Source: Ashinkailepas kermadecensis
Taxonomy: Eukaryota > Arthropoda > Thecostraca > Neolepadidae
Length of the DNA: 64,000 nt
Assembly (NCBI GenBank): GCA_034440615.1
Contig: JAOTOM010005111.1
Span: forward strand, 755,501-819,500
Direction of reading: 5' to 3'
The notes beneath the pieces were generated by a model. The model saw only the letters and a program-made list of their open reading frames with translations, searched no databases and was not told the origin of the DNA. Of this stretch, positions 11,600 to 23,133 are shown piece after piece; position 1 is the first letter of the stretch; every line of letters starts with the position of its first letter. The position numbers and the translations under genes were made by a program.

Positions 11600-12620
11600 A
11601 ACGGTCCCTAAACCATTGTTTTGTTATGAACTGGCTAGAAGCGCAGGTTCTGGCAGGACACCCCCACCAGTCGGCCATGTTTATGCGATACGGTGAAGAC
11701 ATCCCGTGCATCTGGCAGCATAGGACGGCCACGCTGGAAAATCACTCGGCCTTCATTAATCAAGCCCATCCGAACATTCAATTAACTCTAGACAGAACGG
11801 ACATTTCACCATTTAAACAGCTCTCTTGCTTAGATGCCATCATCACGGTACACGAAGGCGGAGTGTACATAACGGAACCGCACGTTAAACCAATGGCAGC
11901 CCCAACTACACTTCCCTTCAACTCGACTCATCCAATACAGGCGCAAAGGGCTCTCCCAGTCACATTTTTAAGAGCAAAACGGATACGGTCAAACAGCATT
12001 GCAAAAACGGAGATTTCTCCAAAATTGAGGAACTGTTCAGCCTAAATGCTTACCAAAAGAGTTCCCGCGCCAAGTGGCAGATCAGCCAGCAGACAGCGCC
12101 AGGTCTACGAGAAGAACACAGTCCACCTACATCTCCCATGTATAGATAACACCCTCACGACGAACGTCAACCAAACCGTAAAGCAATCAGGTCTTCAGTT
12201 CAGAGCAGCGTGGAAGTCGGAGCATACATTACAAGAACCCTCACGAAATCTGCATTGGAGCCAGTAAAATGTCTCGCTGGCAACATAAACTGCAATGTCT
12301 GTGATGCGGGCTGTCGACGCAGATGCCACACAAAGAACGTAGTATGCGAAATTACCTGCAATCTTTGCCCCCAGTCTCAAAACGCTGGCGACATACGAGG
12401 AGAAACATTGCGTATATAGGAGAAACATTGCGTATACAGGAGAAACATTGCGATCAATACGTTTGAGATTTAATGAACACTTTATGGACGCAAAACACCA
12501 GCGTAAAGATGCCCAGCTAGGTCTACACACAGCCTGTTTTCATTCACAAACTAACATGTCGACAGCGTTATTCAAATCAGCATTCTCGACACATGCAAAG
12601 ACACAGCCGAACTAAAATCA
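11600..12620 (+). pseudogene. Penelope-like element remnant: RT C-terminus, linker and GIY-YIG endonuclease
   Basis: Penelope-like elements encode a reverse transcriptase fused to a GIY-YIG endonuclease. The frame from 11,626 has NWLEAQ...MFMRYGEDIPCIWQH, corresponding to the RT active-site region where RYVDD is expected; here the first catalytic Asp position reads Glu in GED. It continues with HPNIQLTLD and LSCLDAIITVHEGG, typical of Penelope RT. After a frame change near 12,045 come a Cys-rich stretch (NCNVCDAGC, ITCNLC at about 12,290-12,370) and the endonuclease core YIGETL, then NEHFMDAK in a further frame. The core is repeated by a 20-bp tandem duplication at 12,399-12,452. Several frame breaks make it inactive. 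It lies in the Lar intron in sense orientation; the 5' part of the RT is missing. Confidence 0.8.
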
Positions 12621-13307
12621 CTGCATCACTCTATATTCGCGACAACAGACCCAGCCTGAGCAGCAACGTCTCATCGTGGTCACTGCTATCACCACCGCAA
12701 TACAGCATTGGCTATTGATGATTTTCTGTGTTCAAAACAGTCACCAGCATATGCTCTTGTGTGTGTATGTAGATATATCTTCGTATGTGTGGATGTAGAT
12801 GTAGATACGACACTTGACAGATAGCTACTAAACACGACGGTAGATATTCTAGCTGATATTATGGATAGCATCGATGAGCATGCAATGTATATGCGTATAA
12901 TCTAGCTAAGCTTGTTCCGTGGGAAGATTTTGAATTCTGCGATAGAAGAGTACTACCGTGGCTGCTGTACCACTGCGAGTGTTGCATCAGTGACCTATGT
13001 TAATTCCGGAAACTGTACGCACATAATTTGATCGTCACGTGATTCATGGGTATATTTTCCAATCGAACGGCCTGCTTGTCATTCAAATTTTTTCTGAAGA
13101 AGTTGGCATATCTACCGATCTGTTTTGATGTTAGTATGCTTTTTCTAAGAATGAGCAAAGGTTTGAGCTTTTGTGTTGATTCGTTCATTTGTGTTGCTTC
13201 TGCATCACTTCCAGCCTGGCCCGTGGAAGGATGCTTTCGATGCTAATTCACTATAACCAAATAACACGTGACACAGGTCCGCACCTTCAGCACCGCATTT
13301 TGTGCCG
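12621..13307. other. AT-rich intronic spacer, nothing recognised
   Basis: Short TGTATGTAGATA-type simple repeats occur around 12,755-12,815. I see no gene, RNA or mobile-element terminus that I can support. Confidence 0.4.
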
Positions 13308-13888
13308 TGGGTGATGACGGAGCCGTGGGGCTGCGTGCCCAGGTGATGACGGAGCCGTGGGGCTGCGTGCCCAGGTGATGACGGAGCCGTGCGGCCGCGT
13401 GCCCAGGTGATGACGGAGCCGTGCGGCTGCGTGCCCAGGTGATGACGGAGCCGTGCGGCCGCGTGCCCAGGTGATGACGGAGCCGTGCGGCTGCGTGCCC
13501 AGGTGATGACGGGCCGTGCGGCTGCGTGCCCAGGTGATGACGGAGCCGTGCGGCTGCGTGCCCAGGTGATGACGGAGCCGTGGGGCTGCGTGCCCAGGTG
13601 ATGACGGAGCCGTGCGGCTGCGTGCCCAGGTGATGACGGAGCCGTGCGGCCGCGTGCCCAGGTGATGACGGAGCCGTGCGGCTGCGTGCCCAGGTGATGA
13701 CGGAGCCGTGCGGCTGCGTGCCCAGGTGATGACGGAGCCGTGCGGCTGCGTGCCCAGGTGATGACGGAGCCGTGGGGCTGCGTGCCCAGGTGATGACGGA
13801 GCCGTGCGGCTGCGTGCCCAGGTGATGACGGAGCCGTGCGGCTGCGTGCCCAGGTGATGACGTAGCCGTGCGGCTGCGTGCCCAGCCC
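13308..13888. repeat. 32-bp minisatellite, about 18 copies
   Basis: The unit is GTGATGACGGAGCCGTGCGG followed by CTGCGTGCCCAG; AGCCGTG recurs every 32 bp (13,321, 13,353 and so on). Three variants are interspersed: TGCGGCTGCG, TGCGGCCGCG (a NotI site) and TGGGGCTGCG. Near-identity of copies indicates recent expansion. The long minus-strand frame over 13,205-13,924 is a repeat artefact. Confidence 0.95.
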
Positions 13889-14940
13889 TAGGGCACGTTC
13901 ACAGGCGCCGGCCCGTTGAAGCACTGCGCTCGATCCGGCCGGTGTGGCTATTGTGGGGCGGGCGTGCGCGCACTTTGATGCAAATTACCGGCGGTGCCCG
14001 GCCAACATTCCGAGCCTGATTGAACGCGGCCACGTCAATGGCGGCCGTAATTGGCTGCTGGCCGGCCAACACGGCCGCCCGGTGCCGGGGTCCGCCACGT
14101 GGGACGTCACCACGGGCCGGGCCGCCGGTCACACGTGCACGTCACAGACCGGGGCTGACATCAGACCAGCCACGCCGCTGCTCAGGCTGGCTCCGGCTCC
14201 CACGCCTGTGGTCCCAGCAGTGGGGTCAGTGCTAGGCCTGTGCTCCTCGGACTGGACTCCGGGCGGTTGGGCGAAAAATGGTCCTGTAGGCGGCACGGCC
14301 TAGAGCACTACCAACACCACCACCATCGCCACCATTATCACCACTCCACCGCACATGCCACCGGGCAGCACGAGCTCCTGGCGGACGTTCCTCGGAGTGG
14401 CGCCAGCTCCAGACCTGCACAGGCACAGACTTTTTATTGAGGTAATCCACAATGGACTTGTGGCTATTACAACCTGGCGTCAATTAGATAAAACAGCAGA
14501 GCAGAAAAGGTCAAAATCACAAAACAGCTAAACCGGTGGTCATACATGCATACATGCACTGATCAGAGCGAGCCAACTCCAGAAGTTCTCGGAAGCAGCT
14601 CCAGCGTTGCCACAGTGGCGTCGGTTCCAGACCCCCCCCATCCCACTAAGCAGACCGAGCTGGGTTCTCGGCCACGTCCCGGAAGTTGTCACCGTGGCGC
14701 GTGGCGCGCTCACGTGCCCCAGGACGGTGCAGTACAAGAACAGTATGGACGGGTGCGGAAGCTCGTAATTCTATCGAAAACACGTTGCACGCGTCCCGAC
14801 GATCCTCATCGTCAGCATGCGATGCGCGTTGCGCGGATGCGCGTGGCGCGGATGCGCTGTTGTGACTGTGCCTATATGTGATATCTTCCCAGTAAAATTG
14901 TTGCTGTGCGTGTGTGTGTCTGACGGTGGTGTGTGTGTGT
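13889..14940. other. GC-rich then mixed intron sequence, nothing recognised
   Basis: There is CpG-rich sequence at 13,890-14,240, a CAC/ACC-rich simple stretch near 14,310-14,350, a GCGCGGATGCGCGTGGCGCGGA-like short repeat near 14,825-14,860 and a GT-rich run just before the Lar acceptor. No exon features were found. Confidence 0.4.
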
Positions 14941-14950
14941 GTCTCGGCAG

Positions 14951-15101
14951 GTGGAAAGGCGCGAAGTGGTGCCCCTGCTGGAGCAGTTCGTCATCAAGGG
15001 GCTGCACCCCAACACGCAGTACTACGTGTGGGTGTCGGCACTGTCCAGCATGGGCGAGGGAGCGGCGACGCCGTCGGTGCCGTTCCGCACCGACGAGTAC
15101 G
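14951..15101 (+). CDS. Lar: LAR-type receptor phosphatase, exon for second half of the same FN3 repeat
   Basis: The exon follows GTCTCGGCAG and starts in phase 0 with VERREVVPLL, then FVIKGLHPNTQYYVWVSAL and SSMGEGAATPSVPFRTDEY: FN3 strands D-G including the GLxPNTxYYxxVSA tyrosine-corner region. It ends at TACG|GTAAATG (15,101/15,102) in phase 1. With the exon at 1150-1283 it forms one complete FN3 domain flanked by phase-1 introns, the classical arrangement for shuffled FN3 modules. The G-EGA-TP---RT-EYVPG pattern across the junction to the next exon closely follows insect Lar, corresponding to FN3-3. The first and second halves are 13.7 kb apart. Confidence 0.85.
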
Positions 15102-15722
15102 GTAAATGCGCCCGGACGACGGCCCACTACGGCACCGCATTCGGCACTCACGGAATGTTCCAGCACCTTGGCACCGTCACTGTGTCGTGGTCACGCGTGC
15201 ACCAGCACTGCTCACTATACATACGCGCACCTCACCGCGTCGTGGTTGGCACAGAAGCGCCGTTCGAGTCGCAGTTATCGTTGTGTTTCACGTTATGACT
15301 GTTTGGTTCGCCTGGTTGCGGCTGCGGAGCGCAGTAACCTCGGCACATCTGCCGCCCATCACGTGCCTCCGCAGCTCCAACCATGTCCGTTTCATTGCTG
15401 AGCTCCGAACGAGCCGGACGGTCGCACCAGTGCCAACTTCCGCCCTTCAAATGCGGGAAGCACCGACCCGCTTGTAACGCCATCTTTGGATGACAATCAC
15501 AACCACTGGTTCACGATCGTCCGCTCGTTTTGTCCACCGTTTCGTTGAACATGGCGTGTCGTTTCATTTCGACACACTCGTGGTTCCCCGCTGCCGTTTC
15601 GTTGTCTCCGCCGGCGCTCGTCGCCGGCGGCCGCTACGCCGGCGGCGAGCGCCGGCCCGCATGCTGGCCGGGTGTGCGGCAGCGCCGGCGGCGCCGTGGG
15701 TAGCCGGTGTGGTTGGCCGCAG
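15102..15722 (+). other. Lar intron (621 bp)
   Basis: It is bounded by GTAAAT at 15,102 and GGCCGCAG ending at 15,722, phase 1 to phase 1. The 3' half is very GC-rich (15,600-15,720). No other feature seen. Confidence 0.75.
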
Positions 15723-16028
15723 TGCCGGGCGGCCCACCGCGTCACGTCGCGGTCCGTCCGCTGGACTCGCGCTCGCTGCTGGTCACCTGGCTGCCGCCGC
15801 CGGCCGACCAGCAGAACGGCGTCATCCGCCACTACAAGCTCTACTTCAAGCTGCGCGGCCACAACGAGTCGGAGACGGTGCAGATCCGTCTGAGCGACCC
15901 GCGCCGGCACAACTTCACCATCGACGAGCTGCACAAGTACGCAGAGTATGAGGTGCGCGTGCTGGCGGGCACCAGCGTCGGCGATGGCCCGGCCAGCCAG
16001 CCGGTCTATGCACGCACCCAGGAGGACG
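15723..16028 (+). CDS. Lar: LAR-type receptor phosphatase, exon for the next FN3 repeat
   Basis: This exon starts in phase 1 after GGCCGCAG and encodes a whole FN3 domain: PGGPPRHVAVRPL (strand A), LLVTWLPPPADQQNGVIRHY (strands B-C), FTIDELHKYAEYEVRVLAG (strands E-F) and TSVGDGPASQP then RTQEDG (strands F-G). It ends at GACG|GTACGT (16,028/16,029) in phase 1. The blocks LPPP-, NG-I-YK, the Y-EY-VRVLAG core, TSVGDGP and RTQED correspond closely to FN3-4 of insect Lar. FN3-5 and everything downstream, including the phosphatase domains, are not found in this window. One N-glycosylation site (NES) is visible. Confidence 0.87.
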
Positions 16029-18900
16029 GTACGTACTGACGCGCGCTGGCCACGGTCGGCGGCCAGCTGGCCAACTGAGTGGGCCGGGACCGGTGGGTTT
16101 GATGAGCTCACGATTTGGTCTGGTTGAGGGTCGAGGTGGAGTCGGGCAGGGAAACTGTGGTAGCTTTGCATCTTGGTGAAGGTCCATGGTTATGGTTCTG
16201 TCTTGGTATTGGTCGTGGAGGGGGTCCGATTGGGTTGTGTGGTACGGAAAAGAACGGTATGCGGAAGCTTCTGGGGTTCTGGGTTCTGCTTGGCCTGTAT
16301 AACGGTCGCGTAGGATTGGTGCCCTCGCGGAAATTTGGCAGGGAGTGTCCTTTAGACTCATCAAAAGTCAAACCTTGGCATTCAAATTTGTCGGGGGCAT
16401 TTATCGGAATGTCCACAACACAATGCTACCCATCCTATTGATTTAACGGCAGCACTCGGTTAATATAGGTGAATCGAAACGGTCACATCATTCATTGCAA
16501 TTTATCTTGAATATCCCACCGACCTAGCACGGAAAGCTCAGGCGAACACTGTTTCGCTGTGCTGATCGTATGATGTTCGTATTTTGAACATGCTCCCCTG
16601 GACTCGTCCGGGCATAGCTAGCGATGCTCTTCAGACGGATGGAACCTTGTCACGCCAAATGTATGCAAATAGTTCCGCCCCGTAGCGTGTTCCATTAGCG
16701 ACTGGCAGATGATTTGAATTATCGAATCGGCCAACCTTGGTTTGCTTCGGGCGGCGGCACTCCACACTCAGTTCGGCCGGCCGTCACTTCACCAGAAATT
16801 TGAAACGCCTGGCTGAATGGTGGATGGAATTCACAATGCGCTCAGCCGGAGATGTTGACGGGCAATCGCGTCGCATCGATCATGAACTTTGGCGCCGGAG
16901 GACGTGGAAATGTCATCGGTAATTGATGGGCGTGTGGTATTTCCCGACAGCACTTCCACTGCTAACCTACTTCAGTTCATTGCATACATAAAGACACGAA
17001 TGTGAAGTTTTGGAGCAGTTTTCGAGAAATCGGTGTTATAGAGCTGTGTTCCATGAACAATTAGTGTCGACCTACTGTGTGGGTGGCTTTATGGGAATTG
17101 TGCTTAACCATGCGAATAGTTGTGAATGTTGGGTCACCATATATGAACCATATAGTCACTATATAGGCGCTGTTGCTTTCGTTCCTTTCGTTGCTTCCAT
17201 GAATACAATGCTGTCGACTTAGTTCGAACGTTGCTCTTATGATTCGAACGTTGCTCACATAAAAGCGTTATGATGATTTTAAGATTAATAATATAACTAC
17301 CGATACAGCTAGTCAGCCAACGTCCAGCTCTTCACCAGCTTAGCAGCCTCTTCTTGTCACCGGTCATTAGCAAACGCTGACTGTGCATAACACGGTTGGC
17401 ATTCGGATGTCATTCAGCCGCAAATACGGTTTGCTACTTAACTGTCACATCTCTGTTCGCTGTACACATCTGAACTAGTCGTCGGCTATGCTGTACCGAT
17501 GCTTGCTAGCTGCTTGCTTACTTCGTTGTTTTCCCTTGTTCTATGACATAAAGACCATTGCTACCAAGCATCTAGATCAAGGCCCACGCCCCCAAACACA
17601 CGTAACATTGCGTGTTTCTAGCCATATCACTTCTTAGCCGTCATACAAGAACAAAGTAAGAAATTATAGACCTTAAAATGATAAATCGGCGTGTTGCATT
17701 AATTCAAACTCGGCGCATGTGTAAAATGCTCTATCATTAACGTCACGAAGTTCACTACATGTGGGTTTGCCGTCACTGTTGATGTATCCATCCCGTTATG
17801 GGAACCCCTGATCTAGACTTGTACACACTCGGCGTGAGCTGTAGTAGTGATGTATCTAGATAGGAGCAGGCAATATTTGTATGCTTCATCTTCAAACATG
17901 TATATTATGAATCCTGTATGATTAGGTGAATTGCTTCACAATTCTTGTATGGATGAATATTATGCGAATGTCATGTCATTTCTTTTATCGGGTGGTGATA
18001 TCTAATACTCTATCCAAATGGCGGTTTTTCGAGTGGAGATTAGGCGGAAATGGTTTAGTTAGATGCCCAATTTTCCTTGGTGACCCCGCAGGACGGTCCA
18101 CATCTGAATAAAGTGCCTGTTCCCCTCCTCTCCTTGTTTACCACTTCTCCAGCGGACAATCTTGTGCCAGATCAAGCTGATTTACTGGTTGCCTCATGTT
18201 ATTCGTAAATTGCATTCCTTAATCCAAATATGGAGCAGTTCAGTCGTCATCTAGTTACAAGTATAACACAATTATCGCGTGATTTCATGAATCATTCTGT
18301 ATTTCTCTGTTGGCTTTTTGCAATTTACAGATGACTGTCGCACCACTTTTTATATAAAATGGGCACGTACAAGTTATGCCCCGACTTGCTCGTCATTGCC
18401 ATGCCAATGAAGACAGCACTTGACCGTAGAGTCCAGATTCATGTCAAGCATGGGTAACGTTTTCCCAGCACCGACTCACCGTCCTACATAATTGGATTTA
18501 GTTAATCTTAAGACCGCGTTCTCACCCAGCATTACTTCTCTCGTTTTTGTTGCATGTCAATTGCCGCCCTGGTAACTCCCTGGTCCCTGGTACAACGGCT
18601 TCTGTCCGGGATACCGTCCAGCCAGGTCAACCACGCCGTTTGCAGTTCTTAGCTTCGTATTGTCAATTGGGATGTCTCCACTCATTCATGCTTCTGGTTC
18701 ATCATCATTTATGGTTCATCATTTATGCTTATGGATATGGGTGGGGTGAGGGAGGAGGAATAAACGTACGTGTACTTATTTATCATTAATATTAATACGT
18801 AAGATGCGATTCTCGCGGTGAGAGCCCAGTTATTTGTGTCCCTCAGGAGGCTTCGAATAATAGAATCACTATACTGAATGTTTCATGCTTTCGTGGTACA
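16029..18900. other. Probable next Lar intron, no exon recognised
   Basis: A strong donor GTACGT starts at 16,029. I looked for the expected next FN3 repeat, a Pro-rich strand A followed by a Trp and NG-I--Y, and did not see one in any frame here or further downstream. No RNA gene or mobile element is supported. AATAAA occurs at 18,109, but nothing coding precedes it. Confidence 0.45.
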
Positions 18901-18908
18901 TATGTGTA

Positions 18909-18914
<6 letters not shown>

Positions 18915-18984
<70 letters not shown>

Positions 18985-18992
18985 TATATATG
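18915..18992. repeat. (TA)n microsatellite
   Basis: About 60 bp of near-perfect TA follows a short GTATGTATATGTGTG lead-in and ends in an AATATATATATGC stretch. Confidence 0.97.
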
Positions 18993-20630
18993 CGTACCGA
19001 TTATCATGCGTCATATACTTTTCAATATAGATTGAAATATCCGAAGCAAAAGCATGCTTGTGTCTAGGAAAACGGACGCTGCATATAAATAATACAGTGA
19101 CGAAGTGATATCATATAATCGTATCGTCGTTGATAACGTTGGTAGTCTGCACATGCGTTTTATCATGTTGAACCAACGCTTTTGGTGCACCGTTTTGTTA
19201 GCACAAGGATGTGAAATCTCGTATATAATATTGCGAATTCCTTTTCCTCTGTTTAAATGGTAGCCTCAGGTGTTACCAAACAGTTGCACTTTGTACGACT
19301 CCTCTGTGAGCGGTGTAGTGGGGCTGTTTTCCGACTCTCTACAGTAGTCTCTTTCAGTCATCTTCTTATAATCTGGATTTCTGCTAAATTCTGGTATCTA
19401 GTATAAAAATGGATATGTGTATGATGCATGACCGCAGACGTTGTTTTGGTGCCATTTGTGCCGGGGCCGAATTTCACCAGGGCAAAAACAAACACAACGC
19501 TTATGTGCAAAATTAACGAAATCGTTCGCGCAGGGGGCATTGGATACATAATCCGGTGCAATGGAAGTGCATCTCGAATATATTGTCTGTGACTTTCCGA
19601 ATTTGTATGTGCATTTCACCATTACACTTGGCACCCTGCTGAAGCATCTGTACGGGCGGGGACCGTCTCTTCAGTAGGCCTATCGTAGAACTCATTCGGC
19701 AGTCTTCTGCATGAACCTCTCGACCGAGCCCGCCGGTCTCTAGCTCTCACTCTGTCACCAGTTTTGAACACCTGCCGACATTTTTGAGAGGTGGCCATTT
19801 GGTTGCCTCGTGTGGCCCATTTTGAAGGCATCGATGACCGCGTCATTTTTGCTTGTCGTTTGTTTTCGTCTGACCATCGAGGCGGTGATTTTATATCTGG
19901 CTCTCTTTCTCTGTTTCTCTCCTCTCTCTCCTCCCGTGACTGTGTGTGGTCCTCTGTCTCTGAGAAGTGCGCAGTGAGTACTGAGGCGTCGGCGGCTGCC
20001 GGCCGGCCGGCCGGCGGCCCGCCTTCTGAATGTCGTGGCTGGATCGAGCAAGCTTCCCTCTATGTGTCGTTTGTGTCAGACCTGCACGGGCGAGTTCGGC
20101 CCTGAACGTTTTCCCTCGTCACTTTGTGTAGCTGGTAGTGAGTTGGTGCAATGCCGGTAGATGTTGTTGAGTTGCCATGGCACCGATAGCTGCCCCACCA
20201 CCACCCGCTGAACGTTGTTGGGGGGATTCGGGTGCGCACCGATATGTTATTGTAGTTCCAAGGCCGAGGCTATGTAAACAGATGTCCACACGATTGCCTA
20301 AGCTGACACTCTCAATAGGCATGCCTTTCATCGTTCTCTGTGTAAGCAATTTACTACTAAAGTGTGTTTGTCGCAAGATAGATAGCTTTCTGTTGTGTAC
20401 GTGTGCTAGGAAACGTTTTCCGCTTTCACGGCGGTCTAGTCTTTTGTCATTAGTCTGTTCGAGTTAGGGATATCGCGAACCGTCGTATCATGAATGTGTT
20501 CATTATGACCATTTGCAATTTTCAACTAAACTGTCAAGAGCTATTCACCATGATCATGCGCGTTGAATGTCACGCCTATTCACCACATCACAATAGGCTC
20601 TGCGTGCAATGGATCCCGCCTTTGGTTTCT
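18993..20630. other. No gene recognised
   Basis: Mixed-composition sequence with short open frames only. There is a CT-rich stretch around 19,900-19,940 and a GGCCGGCCGGCCGG run near 20,000. I see no domain, tRNA or transposon end. Confidence 0.4.
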
Positions 20631-20631
20631 G

Positions 20632-20690
20632 AACTGACCCGACCTGACCTGACCCGACTTGACCTGACCTGACCCAACCCTTCAGTGCCG
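20632..20690. repeat. Degenerate ACCTG/ACCCG pentamer repeat
   Basis: A run of 5-bp units alternating GACCT and GACCC covers about 50 bp immediately before the G/C homopolymer tract. It is not the arthropod telomere repeat (TTAGG/CCTAA). Confidence 0.8.
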
Positions 20691-20717
20691 GGCAAGCCGC
20701 GGAACCTGGGCCGCGGG

Positions 20718-21013
20718 GGCCTCCCCCGGGGGGGGGGGGGGGGCCCCCCCACACGGACGGGGGGAAAGAACCCCCCCCCCCCCCCCGGGGTGGGGGGGGG
20801 GGGGGGGCCGGGGGGGGGACAGGACCCCGCCCCGGGGGGGGGGGGGGGGGGGGGAAGAGAGGGCCGGGGGGGGGGGGGGGGGGGGGGGCCCCGCGCGGGG
20901 GGGGGGGGAGGGAAGGGGGGGGGGGGGGGGGGCCGGGGGGGCCGGCCCCGGGGGGGGGGGGGGGGGAGAGGGGGTGTGGGGGGGGGGTGAACGCGGGGGG
21001 AGGGGGGGGGGGG
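20718..21013. repeat. G/C homopolymer tract, probably assembly-degraded
   Basis: About 300 bp consists almost only of runs of G and C (up to roughly 20 nt) with isolated A or T. Composition this extreme is unlike any flanking sequence and typical of consensus failure over poly-G/C or of a poorly resolved junction. It directly abuts a hAT-like terminus at 21,017. Reading frames across it encode only Gly- or Pro-rich junk. Confidence 0.85.
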
Positions 21014-21016
21014 AGG

Positions 21017-21062
21017 CAGTGGCGTCGCCACGAAATTCTTCCAGGGGGGGCAAGGTCGAAAG
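21017..21062 (+). mobile_element. hAT-like transposon terminus (CAGTGGCGTCGCCACG)
   Basis: The sequence CAGTGGCGTCGCCACGAAAT followed shortly by a run of seven G has the form of invertebrate hAT-type or related non-autonomous DNA transposon ends (CAGTGGCGNNGCCA then a G-rich run). The reverse-complement motif GTGGCGACGCC occurs at about 29,708-29,718, preceded by C runs, making that site a candidate partner end 8.7 kb away. The left flank is in the homopolymer tract, so a target-site duplication cannot be assessed. Confidence 0.5.
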
Positions 21063-22382
21063 GGGGCCTCCTGTTACCCGAAAGGGGGCCTCCATTGTGT
21101 TAGGGTCTCATATTGTTTTTAGGCTCTTATACTATGGTTCGAGGATGGGGAACATGATTTCATATTGGTTTTTTGTTTGTTCTTGGCATGGTGCATCATT
21201 TACTCAAAACGCAATAGCACTAATCATTTTGGCTGAAAACTGGGCCATACCAGGGTATAAATAAGTAATATTTGGATAAATGCATAAGTGCCAAAACAAA
21301 CCATCGTCTCAATGATTTCTCGAATCTTCCCGCTGGCCTCTAGATTGCAGCGAGCTGGCGGGGCTGGTGCTAAGCATATCTTACCGATATCTGCCATTGA
21401 TCAACCCACTTTTAAGTCCTCCAAGTCTAACTGAAATAGCTAGATTCATCACTACTGTTATTTATTCCCATCAGCTTGATGTCATAAGCAAAGCTTGAAC
21501 GACCATTTCTCAGTCCAAGGACGACAATTTTGTAAAGTGACAACGAGAAGTGGATTGCATTAGTTTTTATAGCGTCATCTTAGGAATTTGTTTATTTTTA
21601 TAACATTTGGTGCTGGCTGCAAGGCAACTGTCACACGAGCTAAAATATATCCTCAGCGAATAAATTCACGGCAAGAACAAGCATTGAACACCAATGCATA
21701 AATGACAATGCAACAATGCAACAATGTCAGTACATACATAATCCAAGCCTTCACATTCCACGCCGTCACGCCCATCGTTTTCGCTGTGCTGTGCCGTTTT
21801 GTAAATGACGTTGAGAAGGTATGAAAGCTGGGAAGCTCTAATCATGCAGGCTGTTAGTTAGTTAGTTAGTTATTGTGGTTTAGGGGCGCATCGCATGCAG
21901 GCTGTAATAACAGAAAAGAAGTTTGTTGGAAGAAAATGCATTTAAAAACATCATTCATCCCATTTCATATGGGGCATGGATGTTGTATTCCATGCTTATG
22001 AGGGGTAATTTGTCCCCTCAATGTTGGCTTTTCCCCATGGGCGTATGTTTCGGAAAATTATTGAGGGACCAATGGAGTACCTATATTTGCGTCAAGCAGG
22101 AGGGGGCAAACGGATTTGCAGGGGGGGAGGGCACCTACGCACTTTAAAAGTCCTTGGATTTCGACCGCTATTTTGTCAAAGGGTACATTTCGAAATAATA
22201 TAATTAGTCATCAACTAAATTGTCCTGTGGAGGGGCCTAATCTACCACTATGGTTTCTGATTGGTCGGATTTCAACCCTAACTCCACCACTCAGTTCTAA
22301 GGTTTCCTTTTGGTATCCCTTGATAAGTTACCTCACACTGCTGAAATTACACCTATACCACAAACCCGGATCGGTATCCCAA
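21063..22382. other. AT-rich interior sequence, no coding recognised
   Basis: Only short open frames occur, none resembling a transposase. A GTTAGTTAGTTAGTTA simple run lies at about 21,851-21,868. If 21,017 is a transposon end, this would be its interior. Confidence 0.4.
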
Positions 22383-23133
22383 AAAATCAAGCTGGAGCCC
22401 TCCAAAAAAAGGAGAGATTCCAGCAAATAAATGTCAGGGTCAGGAAAATGGCTCTGTTACACCGAACATTTTTTTCAAGATGCCTTCAAAAATTGCGTAT
22501 GACTTCGAAAAGCATACCGGATCTCGAAAAATCGAGGTGGGATACATGGCGTCAGAGGTTCGAAAAATCAGGCCGGGATTCGGACTTTTAATAAAAAAAC
22601 AGAAAAGATCCACAAAAATCGCGTTGAGCCCAGAAAGCTGGCGTTGGGTCTCCGGAACCACGTGCCTGGGCGCGATAAGTCGCGCTGGGACCCATAAAAA
22701 AATCGCACCGAAGCCCCAAAATCATACTGGGGCCCCACAAATCTGTGTCAGAAGCCCCAAATATACACAGCGGGACCCTAAGAGTACAACGTTGCCAGAA
22801 AGTACAACTAACCCTCCAAAGCGCACAAAAGTCTCCCAAAAAGCGATAGGGCCTTAAAACATGCGTTGCAGCCCTAAATAAACATACCGGGAGCTCTAAG
22901 AAAAATACACTGCAAGCTCGCAAGGCGCACATGGGCCATGAGAACGCACAAGGGCCTGGAAAAGAGGCTGGGGCCACGAAAGGCAACATGGTTCCAAAAC
23001 GTACAAAACGACCGGGAGCTAAATAAACACATCGGGATCTTCGAAAACGCCCCGACACGTAAAACATACTCGGTGCACAAAAAAACGCAACAAAGCCCTA
23101 AAACGAGCAGGGTTTAGAAGATGTATTAGGCCC
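22383..23133 (+). repeat. Left arm of a 0.75-kb inverted duplication, built of 20-bp GGCC units
   Basis: This arm begins AAATCAAGCTGGAG and ends near AAAACGAGCAGGG...TTAGGCCC. Its reverse complement, clearly recognisable end to end with perhaps a fifth to a quarter of positions changed plus small indels, occupies 23,610-24,352. Much of the arm consists of about 20-bp phrases of the form (A)GCCCTAAAANNNNNNNN (for example around 22,720-23,110). No coding potential is seen. Confidence 0.88.

Larger units (their letters stand above)
1284..14950 (+). other. 13.7-kb phase-0 intron inside a Lar FN3 repeat
   Basis: The donor GTGGGAG at 1284 and the acceptor GTCTCGGCAG at 14,941-14,950, preceded by a TG-rich stretch, bound an intron in the middle of an FN3 domain. 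Both ends are phase 0, so the halves join without a frame change. The intron contains a SINE, several tandem duplications, four minisatellites, a CpG-rich block and a Penelope-like remnant, described separately. The pairing of these two exons is inferred from domain completion and phase; transcript evidence is not available here. Confidence 0.75.

Noticed and set aside
13205..13924. 239-codon minus-strand frame
   Set aside because: It lies in the 32-bp minisatellite; repetitive composition and no start or splice context.
20632..20690. Possible telomeric repeat near the G/C tract
   Set aside because: The pentamers are GACCT/GACCC, not TTAGG, TTAGGG or their complements, and the run is only about 50 bp.
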